A DNA stretch of 64,000 nt from Latrodectus hesperus (lineage: Eukaryota > Arthropoda > Arachnida > Araneae > Theridiidae): NCBI GenBank assembly GCA_037975125.1, contig CM075850.1:70971890-71035889 (forward strand). The letters run 5' to 3'. Under the pieces are notes generated by a model, which was not told where the DNA came from, made no database searches, and saw only the letters and a list, made by a program, of their open reading frames with translations. The translations under genes were made by a program, and so were the position numbers. Positions 35,324 to 45,941 of this stretch are shown one piece after another; the first letter of the stretch is position 1, and each line of letters opens with the position of its first letter.

Positions 35324-35338
35324 AGATGTAAATGTATA
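35324..35338. repeat. Target-site duplication, 5' side of the outer LINE
   Basis: agatgtaaatgtata, identical to 28745-28759. Confidence 0.75.
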
Positions 35339-35584
35339 AAATATATTGATAATAAAAGAAATTTCTAATATAAGCGAAGTTAATAATTATTGCTTGTAAA
35401 ATAAACTTAAAATGACATCATTCATTTAAATTACTTTTTGATGTGAAATTTCATTTCGTGAATCGAATGAAAATCTTACTCCCTGTCAAAAATATTTACT
35501 CAAAATCAGAAATATATAACAAAAATATACTTATTTTCCCTTTATAAACATTTAATGTATACACTTTTATACTTCTTTTTATAA

Positions 35585-35784
35585 AACAACTTTTCATCCC
35601 TTGAGCGGGTCAATAAACTGAGTATCAAGCATGCTAGGAACTAAACACTGGGGGTTTCGCATTAGGCTGACCACCTAATCGGGACATACGCTTCGCACCA
35701 CAGGGCCTCCAGATCAAGAAAACACAGGTGGACACTGTAGGCCTTAGCCCAACATGGGCTGTCGTGCCACAAAGTTTAGTTTAG
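35585..35784 (+). mobile_element. 5'-truncated SINE, family 3, with (TTTAG)n tail
   Basis: Lacks the tRNA head and starts in the body (tcatcccttgagcgggtc). It matches the copies at 51170-51451 (inverted) and 62538-62807 along the whole body: aactgagta, aactaaacactggg, ttaggctgaccacctaa, gggacat-tgcttcgca, gcactgtaggcctt and catgggctgtc-tgcca. It ends gtttagtttag. Exact 11-bp direct repeats tctttttataa flank it (35574-35584 and 35785-35795). Confidence 0.88.
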
Positions 35785-35795
35785 TCTTTTTATAA

Positions 35796-36273
35796 CTCCC
35801 CTGGTCGGTTTTCTCTTAACTTTAAATCTCTTTTAGTCTCTTTTAACTTAGATTTTTAATAAATATCTCTTCTTTTAACGCAGTCTTTTAATTCCGAATA
35901 AATAATTGAGAATTAAGCACATCATTTTCTTCACATATATTATCTCATTATAAAATATTCTCCGATGTTTAGCATTTACTTTTAATAATTTTATTGATTA
36001 AATTTTAATGGGATTATATCAAGCAAAATTTTTTTGAAATTTTTATTGTATTATAGTTTTCTAAAAGAATTTATATTACATAGTTTATAAGCTTGACTCT
36101 CTTTATAATTTAATAAATCTTAAATTATCTCACTGTAAATATGACTATTTTGTAATAAAAATGTTTATAAATCAAAATCTTATTACAACAAAAAGAGGAT
36201 GCATATAATTTGAGCTATTGTATTTCCACTTTTGATTAAAATTGAATATCATTATGATAGATATTAAAATGAC
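35796..36273. other. AT-rich non-coding DNA
   Basis: Nothing recognisable between the SINE and the piggyBac relic. Confidence 0.5.
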
Positions 36274-36277
36274 TTAA

Positions 36278-37318
36278 CCTTTTTACGACGGGGCGTCTTT
36301 GCTTAAGACGCGCGTTCAGGACGAAGCTGAAGTGAAAGGAATGATCTTACAGGACGGGGGTTTTTCTCCGCTAGGCCTAACTTTAGAAAAAAATTCGTAA
36401 ATAATAAAGTTAAAGTCCTATCGCCGTGATTTTTGGTAGCATTTTAGATTATCACATATTCTATCTTATAACTTAAAACTAGACTTTAATAATGTTTTTC
36501 TTTCAATTTATATGAAAATATATATATAAAAAAGTTGCTTATTTTGAGAAATAATTTTCGACAGTGCAATTCTAGTTTTTCCAAAATTTTAATTGACAAA
36601 ACACTTCAACATATTTGCAAATTAATAAAAACTATACAAGGACTATTTACAAGAAAAAAATAACAAAATTTAAAATGAAGATTGAGTAGGGAAAATCTCA
36701 AATCACGGAGAAACGCAATGTCCGACATTGCATGATTTGCAAGTATAAAATTATTGTTGTGTTTTCATTTCTTTCATCACGGTTTGTAAGCAAACAATGC
36801 ACTTTCTGCGACTTTTTTCTTCTTTTTTGTTCAAATTAAGGGTAGGAAAATGCCTACCAGATAATCCTCGTCATAATAATCTGGAGTCGAGAATTTTCAA
36901 AATAACAAGAAAAGTGAGCAAATAAAACCGAAATTAGTAAAAACTGTAAAGAAACTGTCGCTAAAATCCTAAAAGACTTCCAATAGTAGCGAAAACAAAA
37001 TAAAAAAAGTGTTCTGAGAGCTATCAGAAGCGAGAATCCTTAAATGACATGGATAGTTGAAGAGCCGAGCTGTGTTTGTTTACATTGAGATTTCCTCTCT
37101 CCCCACCCATAGCTGAAATCAAAATACCAAAAAAAAGCAAGAATATGAAAAAAATGAAGGTCAGAACACTTAAACTATGTTCAGTTTAAATGTAATGGAC
37201 ACATAGTACCATCTAGTGATTATTAAAACTTGTTCCAGCTTAAAATGCATATTTGCACCGCCCGGCCCTCACTTTCGTCCGTACGAAATGCATATATGCA
37301 CCGCCCGTCGCGAAGAGG
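36278..37318 (-). mobile_element. piggyBac-like element, internally decayed
   Basis: Flanked by TTAA at 36274-36277 and 37319-37322, the target duplication of piggyBac elements. The ends are imperfect inverted repeats (cctttttacgacggggcg on the left; cctcttcgcgacgggcgg on the right, reversed). Just inside the right end the block aatgcatat-tgcaccgcccg is repeated twice. The interior has a minus-strand relic of the transposase C-terminus. At 1.04 kb it is shorter than an autonomous copy (usually over 2 kb), so internal sequence has been lost. Confidence 0.85.
36690..36870 (-). pseudogene. piggyBac transposase C-terminal cysteine-rich relic
   Basis: One minus-strand frame reads RHFPTLNLNKKEEKSRRKC followed by IVCL, and after a stop YTCKSCNVGHCVSP. 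These match in order the RHFP...(R/K)C..C and Y.C..C...LC..PC elements of the zinc-binding C-terminus of piggyBac transposases. At least two in-frame stops are present, and the upstream catalytic domain is not detectable. Recognition is by motif recall. Confidence 0.75.
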
Positions 37319-40300
37319 TTAATAAAATATAAAAAACAGAATAGAACCATAATATAGTCCAGTATTTTTAAAGTAAATTCTGCAATGAGAAGATCAAAAA
37401 ATTAATTCCCTTAAAGTTTATTAAGAAGTATGTAAAAAAAAACTCTTAAAGAATATAAATGTTGTTTTTGCCTATTATTGAAATATGTGACAAACATATT
37501 CTTTTCAAAATACAATTTTATGCATATTGACTTTAAAAATTATTGTTTGATTGAATGTTTCATATTGTTTTTCTCTATACAAAATAAACAAGATTCAGTA
37601 TTCAACAATGCATTTAATTTTTGTAAAATTGTTCATATGTACATTGAATTTTAAGGAAACTCTATTTTAAAATTTCAAATTTGAAGAAATAAAATAACTT
37701 ATCAAAAAAATCTTATCTTTTATGTTTTTTTCTTAGATCTACATAAAAAAGCTTAATATTAACATAAATAAAACTAGGGTAAGAGGGAAAAATAAATTAC
37801 CATACATATATTTTTCCTCATAAATGAAAATTTTTTGGATAACTCAAATCATGATTTAATCTTTCAACTTTATAATTTGCTTATCATTGAATTTTTTCCT
37901 CAACTTTTGTTTCGTATAAATGACTTTAATAATATTTCATCTAAATTATTGTATTTTAAATATAATTTTTTGTTAATATGAAGACCCCTAAAAAAATTAG
38001 AAATGAAACATACCAGTTAAATTCGGTATCAGTCAGTATGTTTTAATAAATATGATTAAACTGAAAAGAATAAAACGACAATGACAATGATTTGTAACGA
38101 AAAGTAACTTCATATATATTCATTGTGAAAAGATATTTTGAAAAGTTGCCTTTAAAAATCAACTTCTCATCAATCAAAAAATAAAATATTTATTAAAAAA
38201 ATCAGAAAAATAATTCTCAAATAAACATTTTTAAAAAGCTTTTGATTATAAAACTTATTATAAATACTATTTTTCGATCAACCAATTGTATTTCTTGCCA
38301 TAGGAAATCTGTTTTAGAAAGAGAATTTGTGATGTAAGCATTTTAAAATAAAATGTGGTTGTGTATTTAAAAATCTTAAAGAAAAAAATTTGATTATTAA
38401 TTGCGTAACAGAGATACCATGAAGTCAAAGTACAGTTAAAAATTTAATAATAAAATTAGGAATAAATATACTACTTAGAAAATACATTAAAGATCTAAAG
38501 TATGCAGAAATACATTCAATTGCTTTAGAAGATGGTTATGAAGAGAAGAGTTATGATAATAATCAAATAATAATTTTCGCTCGGTGTGAATCGGATAATA
38601 TATTAAACAAAAGACTGATTGAATAAAAAGTAACTTTGAAGAAATAATGGTACTAGTTTTGATGTTTAAAAGAAAATTGATAATGCCTTTCAAATAATTA
38701 TTTCGTTCATAAAAATAATATCGGTAAAATATTATTTCGTTCATAAAAATAATATGGTGGAAAAATTATTAATTTCCTTCAGCAGTTTCAATAAAATATT
38801 GAATATTCTCTGATTGAATTTCATTGCATAATATACCAAGAAGTTTCATGTGAGAAGCAAAGCTTAGAAACATTTTCCATTATAATGATAGTTGCAATAA
38901 AAATCATCCATTTTATAAATGCAATAAATCTTAATGAATGAGAAATTGCGCAATTATTAGAAACTAAGTTCTAATATCTTGTGATTTTGATAACACTTGA
39001 TGACTCGGTTTTTCTCGAACTTTTAATAGATTTATCAGTTTATTAGAAGAAAAAAAACTATTTTTGGATTAAAAATATAAAAAAGTCATTGTGAAGAATT
39101 TTAAAATATGCATGGGTTAAATGATGTAGTATTCTTATGTGGAATCAGTTAAAAAAACATTCCAATTAACTAAATAAAACGCTTTTAAGGAAATGAACAA
39201 ATTATTTAGTTGAATAGTGTTTGAAAATAATAAAATATTTATGACGAAACGTGACAATGTCATTCAAGATTTGAAAATGAAAGATAGGAAATAGTTTCTC
39301 CAATTTTTTTAATAGCTCCTAAACACAAAATTTTTAATAATAAACTTAACCTTCAAAGAATTGCAATCAAAAATATTCAATCATTAGATAAATCATTCAT
39401 GGAAAATCTTTTATAAAAGAGATGTAATGAAATTTAAAGTGTAAAAATAAATTTTTTTTTGTTTTTTTGTTTTGTTTTATATTTTAAAAAAATGGGACTC
39501 AAAACAATGCAGTAAACTGAATTTAAGAGTTTAAACGTATCCGGGATTAAGAAATAGAATTTATTGAATTTCAAAACACACAATAATATGGAAGAATAAA
39601 ATTTTAGAACTTGATTTCCGAAGATGAAAAAAGACTTTTGTATAAACTTAGTAGTTAGTAAGGATTGCAAAACTGAAAATATTATATTAAACGTATGAGA
39701 ATCTTCACCAAATTATGTTATTTCAATGATGAAGCTTGTTAATGATGTTCTATAAAGATGTTTAGATCCACAGATTTGTGATAAATTTGCTTTTTTACGA
39801 TCAAATTTCACGAATTTAAAAACAGTAATAACCTTGAAAATGAATTGTCTGAGAAACGCTTTGAACTAATTAAATGCGGAATACGAGCTTAATGTTGGGA
39901 AGAACTAACCAAAAGTAAGCAACAATAGAATTTTCATTGAATATGGTTTTATTGTTTTTAGCTACACATATATTTGCAATTGTTGTGTTAACTGATGAAG
40001 AATATTTTATAATATATATATATATGTGTGTGCGTTTTTTATTCTTTGCTCATTCAAATGTACAATGTAGATTAGTTATTATTTGGTGGTGAAATTCAAG
40101 ATATTACCCCATTGGCTTAAATATTTTGATATCTGCCCTTTTATTTTTTGCTTTTTTACTCTTTAAAGAGGAAACGTAGAAACAAAAAGAAAAGTAACCG
40201 TTTCTAGAAGTTTTTAAAAATAGAAGCACAAGTAGAAACAAAAAGTGAACGGCCAAGTTTTTCTATTAACAAATTTTCGGTATTGCCAAATTCTTGTTAC

Positions 40301-40428
40301 CCTTTTTACCCTCTTTTCAAAATGGTATCGCTGACTTCGTAAGAAAAGAGATGGTACTTAAAAAAACTAATGAGAATTTGACCCACTTTTCAAAAATGGT
40401 TCTCTATTGATAACCTACGTAATGCAAA

Positions 40429-40431
<3 letters not shown>
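37319..40431. other. AT-rich non-coding DNA
   Basis: No supported gene. It contains one 34-bp tandem duplication (listed separately). The open frames are AT-driven. Confidence 0.5.
38697..38755. repeat. Direct repeat, 25 bp, period 34
   Basis: attatttcgttcataaaaat plus five more bases occur at 38697-38721 and again at 38731-38755, with exact identity. Confidence 0.9.

Positions 40432-40512
<81 letters not shown>
40432..40512. repeat. (AT)n microsatellite
   Basis: About 40 AT units. Confidence 0.97.
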
Positions 40513-40514
<2 letters not shown>

Positions 40515-40676
40515 AAGGAGACATGTTGTTCTTCCCTTTTTAAAATTGTCATCGATGCATAACCATTTTATGCAGGTAAAAAATATGTGTGCTATCATAT
40601 CACCTCCTTATATATATGTTCCCACATAAATAATAAAAAAAATATTTACTACCTTATCCCTATTTTTGAGAAAATC

Positions 40677-41021
40677 CTATCTGTATCCACTACGGCGAAC
40701 TTGTTTTTGGTTTTTCCAATGCGCTGCCGATCGGGAATATACTGGAAGGCAGCTGAAAAGTGTCCCGATTTTATTATTTAATAACTTCGTAACTACTGGT
40801 TTACAACTCATTCGTTTTGTTTTTTTAGCTGATCTATACATAAAACCTCTTTTTATTATATAAAAAAATAAAAAACAGAGTTTGGAACAAAGCTCATAAT
40901 AAATATTTTTAAGAAAATAACAAAAATATCTCCCCAAATTGCAATTTTTTCCTCCAAGATGTTTTACATTAGAAGCCAAAACTGCCGAAAGCTGGCGTAC
41001 TTGGCGACTCCAATTTTTCAT
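40677..41021 (-). other. Unidentified open frame of 114 codons
   Basis: A minus frame starts MKNWSRQVRQLSAVLASNV and ends NQKQVRRSGYR. The ends are compositionally richer than the AT-driven, hydrophobic middle (CFLFFYII). At the C-terminal end an alternative frame gives TKNKFAVVDTDRIFS, hinting at a frameshifted old coding sequence. No family is recognised and no splice sites frame it. It could be an ancient pseudogene or transposon scrap. Confidence 0.2.
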
Positions 41022-41162
41022 TATAATTGCATTCTTTCACAAATGCTTAATTATTTGTGCAAAACTTAATGTTATATTTTGTTTATTTGTCTCTATATAT
41101 TTTAAATTCGCTTAGTTTATATAATTTTATTACTTATAACATATTTACTTACATTATATGCG

Positions 41163-41164
<2 letters not shown>

Positions 41165-41220
<56 letters not shown>

Positions 41221-41223
41221 GTA
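41165..41223. repeat. (AT)n microsatellite with gtatat variants
   Basis: About 25 AT units, then gtatatgtatata leading into the mariner-like relic. Confidence 0.95.
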
Positions 41224-41767
41224 TATACATGGTGATTATAAATTCTTTCTACAAATTAAGAGAAGGGAAAGTACCCATCCAGACCAGCAATAATTACTAA
41301 AAAGCATTAGTTTGCATTCACTCTGAGAGGCAAAAAAGGCCTAGATCGGGGCAATTGAGATAAGTTCACTGTGGCCACGCCTAGATGGTCGGAAGAACTA
41401 CAAACATTTATCTCCGTCTCTTGCATGCGGTTTCTCTTCACTGACCTTTGTTAACGACAGAAAAATTTTCCATGAACGTTCCGGCTGGTATCCATGGAGC
41501 CTCGACAATCATACTAGATTATTTGACTGGTATAACATAACTGGTATATCTTTTTGGAACAAGTGCTTCCTAGTAAGTGTTAAGCAAGCTGTCCCGCTTC
41601 CTATCTAGAGAAGCATATGGGGATAACAAGTGGTGGACCCATGGCTTGGTCTTTCCGCTCACTAGACCTAAGCCCTCAGGAATTTCTCTTCAGAGGACAT
41701 AAAATCTTCAGTGTATGAGAAGACATATCTGGACTCTGGACTCAGCTGAAGATCTTGTGGCGATAGT
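41224..41767 (+). mobile_element. Second Tc1/mariner relic, 3' end lost
   Basis: Starts in a TA tract with tacatggtgattataaattc, resembling the mariner terminal type ta-cagggtg. It ends near another short (TA)n run at 41767. Coding debris of the transposase catalytic end is visible on the + strand (next entry). A matching inverted right end was not found. The middle is too decayed to follow. Confidence 0.6.
41620..41767 (+). pseudogene. Mariner transposase catalytic-end fragment
   Basis: A + frame gives GPMAWSFRSLDLSPQEFLF, then RGHKIFSVYEKT in sequence. This corresponds to the family pattern W-RSPDLSPLDFFLWGH-KS-VYETP that carries the third catalytic acid. Here the catalytic Asp is replaced by Glu (PQEF) and frame changes follow, so it is non-functional. 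Confidence 0.65.
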
Positions 41768-41779
41768 ATATATATATAT

Positions 41780-44700
41780 TTGTATGATGTATGTAAAGGC
41801 TTATTTGATGACATTTTATCAAATTTTATTTGTCTTTGACAATCATTTCTCATTAACCTTTTCAATGAAATATATTTTAAAAATAAACAAAAAGTGTCTC
41901 ATTTTGGACCAAGAATGAATAAAATAAAGTCTATAAGATAGGAAAATAGTTAGGAATCCATCCAGTTTCTTATCTTGTACATTTTTCCTCAAGTTCTACT
42001 TTGATAGTTATTAATTTGAGTTAAAATTTTCTCTAAGTGTCTTCAGTTTTCGAAAATAACTAATTCATTTTTTTATCATGTCTTTTATGGAATTATAATA
42101 GATATCATTTCAAAGGACCCACCCTAAAAAAAGACCGATGCAGAAAGGAACATTTATCTTTCCATGTTCAAATGTAGATAGAATCGAGCCCCGGTCCTTC
42201 AACTCTAGTCTTTCATGGTCTGTATTCGAAAATAAATAAGAAATTAAAATAATATTAAGTAGTGTCGAATGAAAATAATATATATACATAGTTAAACATT
42301 CTTTAAAATTACAATCGCAATTGTACTTAAAGTTTATTAGTTTATTTTAATAAGATAATGGAGTTTGAGTGACAAAATATAATTCGAATATATTCTACAT
42401 ATAATGTAGCAATGTATAGGCAAATAAACGTTGTGGTAAGTTCTTAAAACGTCTTCTTAATTTACAAGTTGAAAGATGTTAAATAAATATCGAAAATTGC
42501 TTCTGAACAAATATTATTAGCAAACATCCCTTGAGTTATTATAGAGATTATTCTCAGGAAAGTATTGTGTTTCTAAAGTCAAGTACAGATATTCCCTAGA
42601 TGTAAAATCTTCTGATAATTACAAATTGTTGCCTTCCAATAGCATTTTTCATGAGTAGTGGATTATATCCACGTATTACTAAGAAAACAAAAGGGAAAAT
42701 TGTTGGATTCCCATATACTCATCCTGGCATCCAAGAGCATGCACAAAAAGCAGAAACGAAACACTTGTTTTCCATTGTTCAACAATGACTGGAACAAAGC
42801 AACGAATTTTCAACTCCGAAGAGGTCATTTTTTACCGGTGGCAAACGATGAATCTTGTTATAACTTAAATGTTAATTTTTACTAATCCTTAAAAGAAACT
42901 AATGTAACTAAAACTGCAGTGTAGATCGCTCTAGATGAGATCTTATTCTTTTCAAAATGTTTTTTTTTCTTTTTAGTTTCTATTATAACAAAATGATTTA
43001 AAATTCAATCATAATTTAAAGGAATTCATTAGAGACACTGACGAAACTATTACTAAGTTCAGCTTTTATTTAAAAAAATATAAATTCTGATTAATATTTC
43101 TTCTACCTGCGAATTAAAATTTCTATATTTGAATGATATTTTAGTTTAGTCCTTGCTAAGATGAGAACAAATTTAAATTCATTTAGATTTGCCAAGTAAT
43201 TTCAAAATTCAGACTTTTCACATAAAATACTACTAATTTTCATAGCTAATAAAATTTAAAACTTAAAATTAAATTAACAATATGTGACAATGACGGGTAG
43301 AAAAATTACTCTTAAATTTTTTTCTACTCAATTTATCACTGCTTCTAACATAAAATGCTCATCAATTGCTTCAAAGCAGGTTTGACCAAATAGTTTAGGT
43401 CACAAACTGTCGTTGAGTTTCAGCTCTATGATTTCGAACCAGTGCTTATCCCCCATTGATATAATATCCTTTAATTGATTCTTTAAAATAAATGTGATTA
43501 AAAATTTTCCCATTAGTTTAATTTACTTATTAGAAGCGAAAATACAAATTTTTTATTTTGAAAAATTTTTATGAGGTGGAATGTAAAGTGATTTCAAGTG
43601 ACTGGATAGTCTAGTGCTAATCTCATCTTAGAAAAATCTCATTTGAGCCTAAGTTTCTTTCTCTACTAATACATTAGGTGCTATTCGATTGGAAATTCCA
43701 TGTGGCGCAATTTTTTTCCAGGAGGTAAGGTAGATTACGTGTGGCTAAATGCTTTAGATTCAATTAAAAATTTACTAAATAATATTAATTTTTATAGACT
43801 TATTCGGATACACAATAAAATTTGTTTCTACATTAAATGTTGCTTTATCGGATATAAAAAAGTTTAGGATTCCCAATATTGGATATTCCTCAGGTATTTC
43901 TGAATTTCATTTTCTTCACAAAGTGGAATTTTTTTTAAGGATCTCACTTTTTGGAAAATATATTAGCCAATGAAGATTTATAATTAAGCATTTTCACTTG
44001 AGATATTGAAGGATTTTTAATCAAAATTCTCGTTAATTTTAAATAACATTATATTTTTTGCTACAGCAATTTTAAGTTATATAGAAATGAAAAGTTGGCA
44101 ATATTGTAAGTTCAGGAGATTTGAATTTCAAAAATCAAAACAAACAGAAGAAATATTTTAAATCGTTGATGAATGTGATTAAAACGAAACTTGAATGATT
44201 ATTACTGTACGAATCATTATTTTTTTAGCAATTAAAAGAGAAATAATTAAGTAATAATGTTTGTGTTGTATTGTTTTTATTGTTTATTGTAACTGAATAA
44301 ATAAAAATATTTTCCAAATTAAAGTGATTTATTGTTAGAAAACCATTCATATCATATTTTTAATTTAAGATTTTGTTTATAAATTGATGGAATCTTAATT
44401 AATGTATATTCATATGTATTAAGATGTGGTTTTCATCGTAGTAACGGCAAGAAATCTAATGGTTCTATGGGACTGAATTTTTAAGATTTACTTGTCAGAG
44501 ATATTATAGTTTTACTGAAAAAAATTTAGGAAACTCATAGAAGATGTTAAGGTAGGTTGATAGTCTTTTTTATTAATAGCTGCTTCAAGTTTTATGATGT
44601 TGGCTAAAATTTTACTTCTTGCTTTCGTCCCATAGTGTCAATGAAAAAATATCAACTTAATAACCGCAAAATACGTAACAGGTTATGTTGGGTTATAATT

Positions 44701-45844
44701 GTTTCAATAAACAGTATTCATTATACTTGCCCACATATTTACGATAATGAAAATTATAAAATATACTCATATGTGTGTTCTTTTTATTTCTAATGAAAAT
44801 GTATGATTATGTCAGCCATCAAAAGAATAAATATTTTGAAATTTTATGAAAAGTGTAGAGTTATAATTCTATGTATTATAGATCACAGTATGACATTCGA
44901 TATTTAACAGTATTGCTAAAGAAAGGATTTTATAATGATTTAAATATGTAAATTCTTCGTTTCACTTCTAGAATATATTGTCACAATAATAATTTGTATT
45001 AATAAAAAAGATACAGAAAAATGTCAAATCTTAACAACAATTCAAATCTAATTTGGTAATGTCATGTTTATAATTTTCAGAATAAACAATCCTGATTTAA
45101 ATTCTACAAGAAAACATGGGAAAATGAATGTTGCATTGTTGCTTTGTGAATGTATTTCTGTGTTTATAGATCTTTGGAAGTTTTTTAGATTTCTCTCTTA
45201 TGTTATCTAAACATTGCTTGCAATCTCTAAAAAATCTTCTTGAAAAGCTTGTTGCAGAAGGTACCTTTTATCAAATTTTATCTTAAGGTTTCTACCATGA
45301 TACTCTGTTGAGGTAAATGTTAGAATCTTTTTCAGCTTTTCTCCTTTTCAACACTTGAATTTGGTTTACTATCTACAAAAAAGCAAAACATTTAGGGAAA
45401 ATATATTTTAGAGTCCCCTTAGTGAAAAATTGGTGATTTTGTTTTGGTCATTGAAAGTGTTTAATGAAACAAAATTATGTCAAAAACACCAGGCAATGAT
45501 ACATAATTTTAAAGAATTTATTATATTCTACATCATCCAATTGACACTAAATTAGACAGAATCCAAGGAGCACCCTAAAATAGGGTGACCCAACATTTGA
45601 TGATAAAAGCAGTAGAATAATTTGTAATTCTATCTGCTGCACAGTAACAAATATTTTCAGGTTACTTTTTGTTGTGTATCTGAGAGACTTCTCAACTATC
45701 TTTCTACTTATATTAAAAATCACTGTCATCATAGAAGCTTAATTCATTCATAAGTTTGAAAGATTATAAATTAAACTTAACTTTGGATGGAAGGAAAATT
45801 AAATTAATTTGGACATTACTGAATTTTTTATTTATTTTTTATAG
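41780..45844. other. Region upstream of TBC1D31
   Basis: No repeat or gene is clearly recognised. A frame at 42658-42885 (+) is open for 75 codons in a slightly GC-richer patch but has no recognisable content. The TBC1D31 promoter and a possible non-coding first exon should lie here or further upstream, but I could not locate them. Confidence 0.4.
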
Positions 45845-45850
45845 TTCAAT

Positions 45851-45886
45851 ATGTTAAGACAATGGAGTCATATGTATTGGATGTAA
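45851..45886 (+). promoter_or_regulatory. Upstream ORF overlapping the TBC1D31 start
   Basis: An ATG at 45851, 11 nt before the proposed start and out of frame with it, opens an 11-codon frame that ends TAA at 45884-45886 inside the coding region. If the mRNA includes it, it could reduce initiation at 45862. Confidence 0.5.
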
Positions 45887-45941
45887 ATAGTAGAAAAAGT
45901 GGCATTCTCCTGCAAAAGAAAACATTTGTTCCTCTTTCTGG
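45862..45941 (+). CDS. TBC1D31: TBC1D31 coding exon 1
   Basis: Starts at an ATG in good context (acaATGg) and encodes MESYVLDVNSRKSGILLQKK plus TFVPLS, ending at a GG|GTAAAT donor in phase 2. The N-terminus resembles the start of vertebrate TBC1D31. A pyrimidine-rich tract ending atag at 45841-45844 suggests that this is the second exon of the mRNA, preceded by an untranslated one. Confidence 0.8.

Noticed and set aside
43590..43680. tRNA-like segment (tagtctagtgctaatctc)
   Set aside because: Weak A-box resemblance only, with no B-box, tail or flanking repeats.
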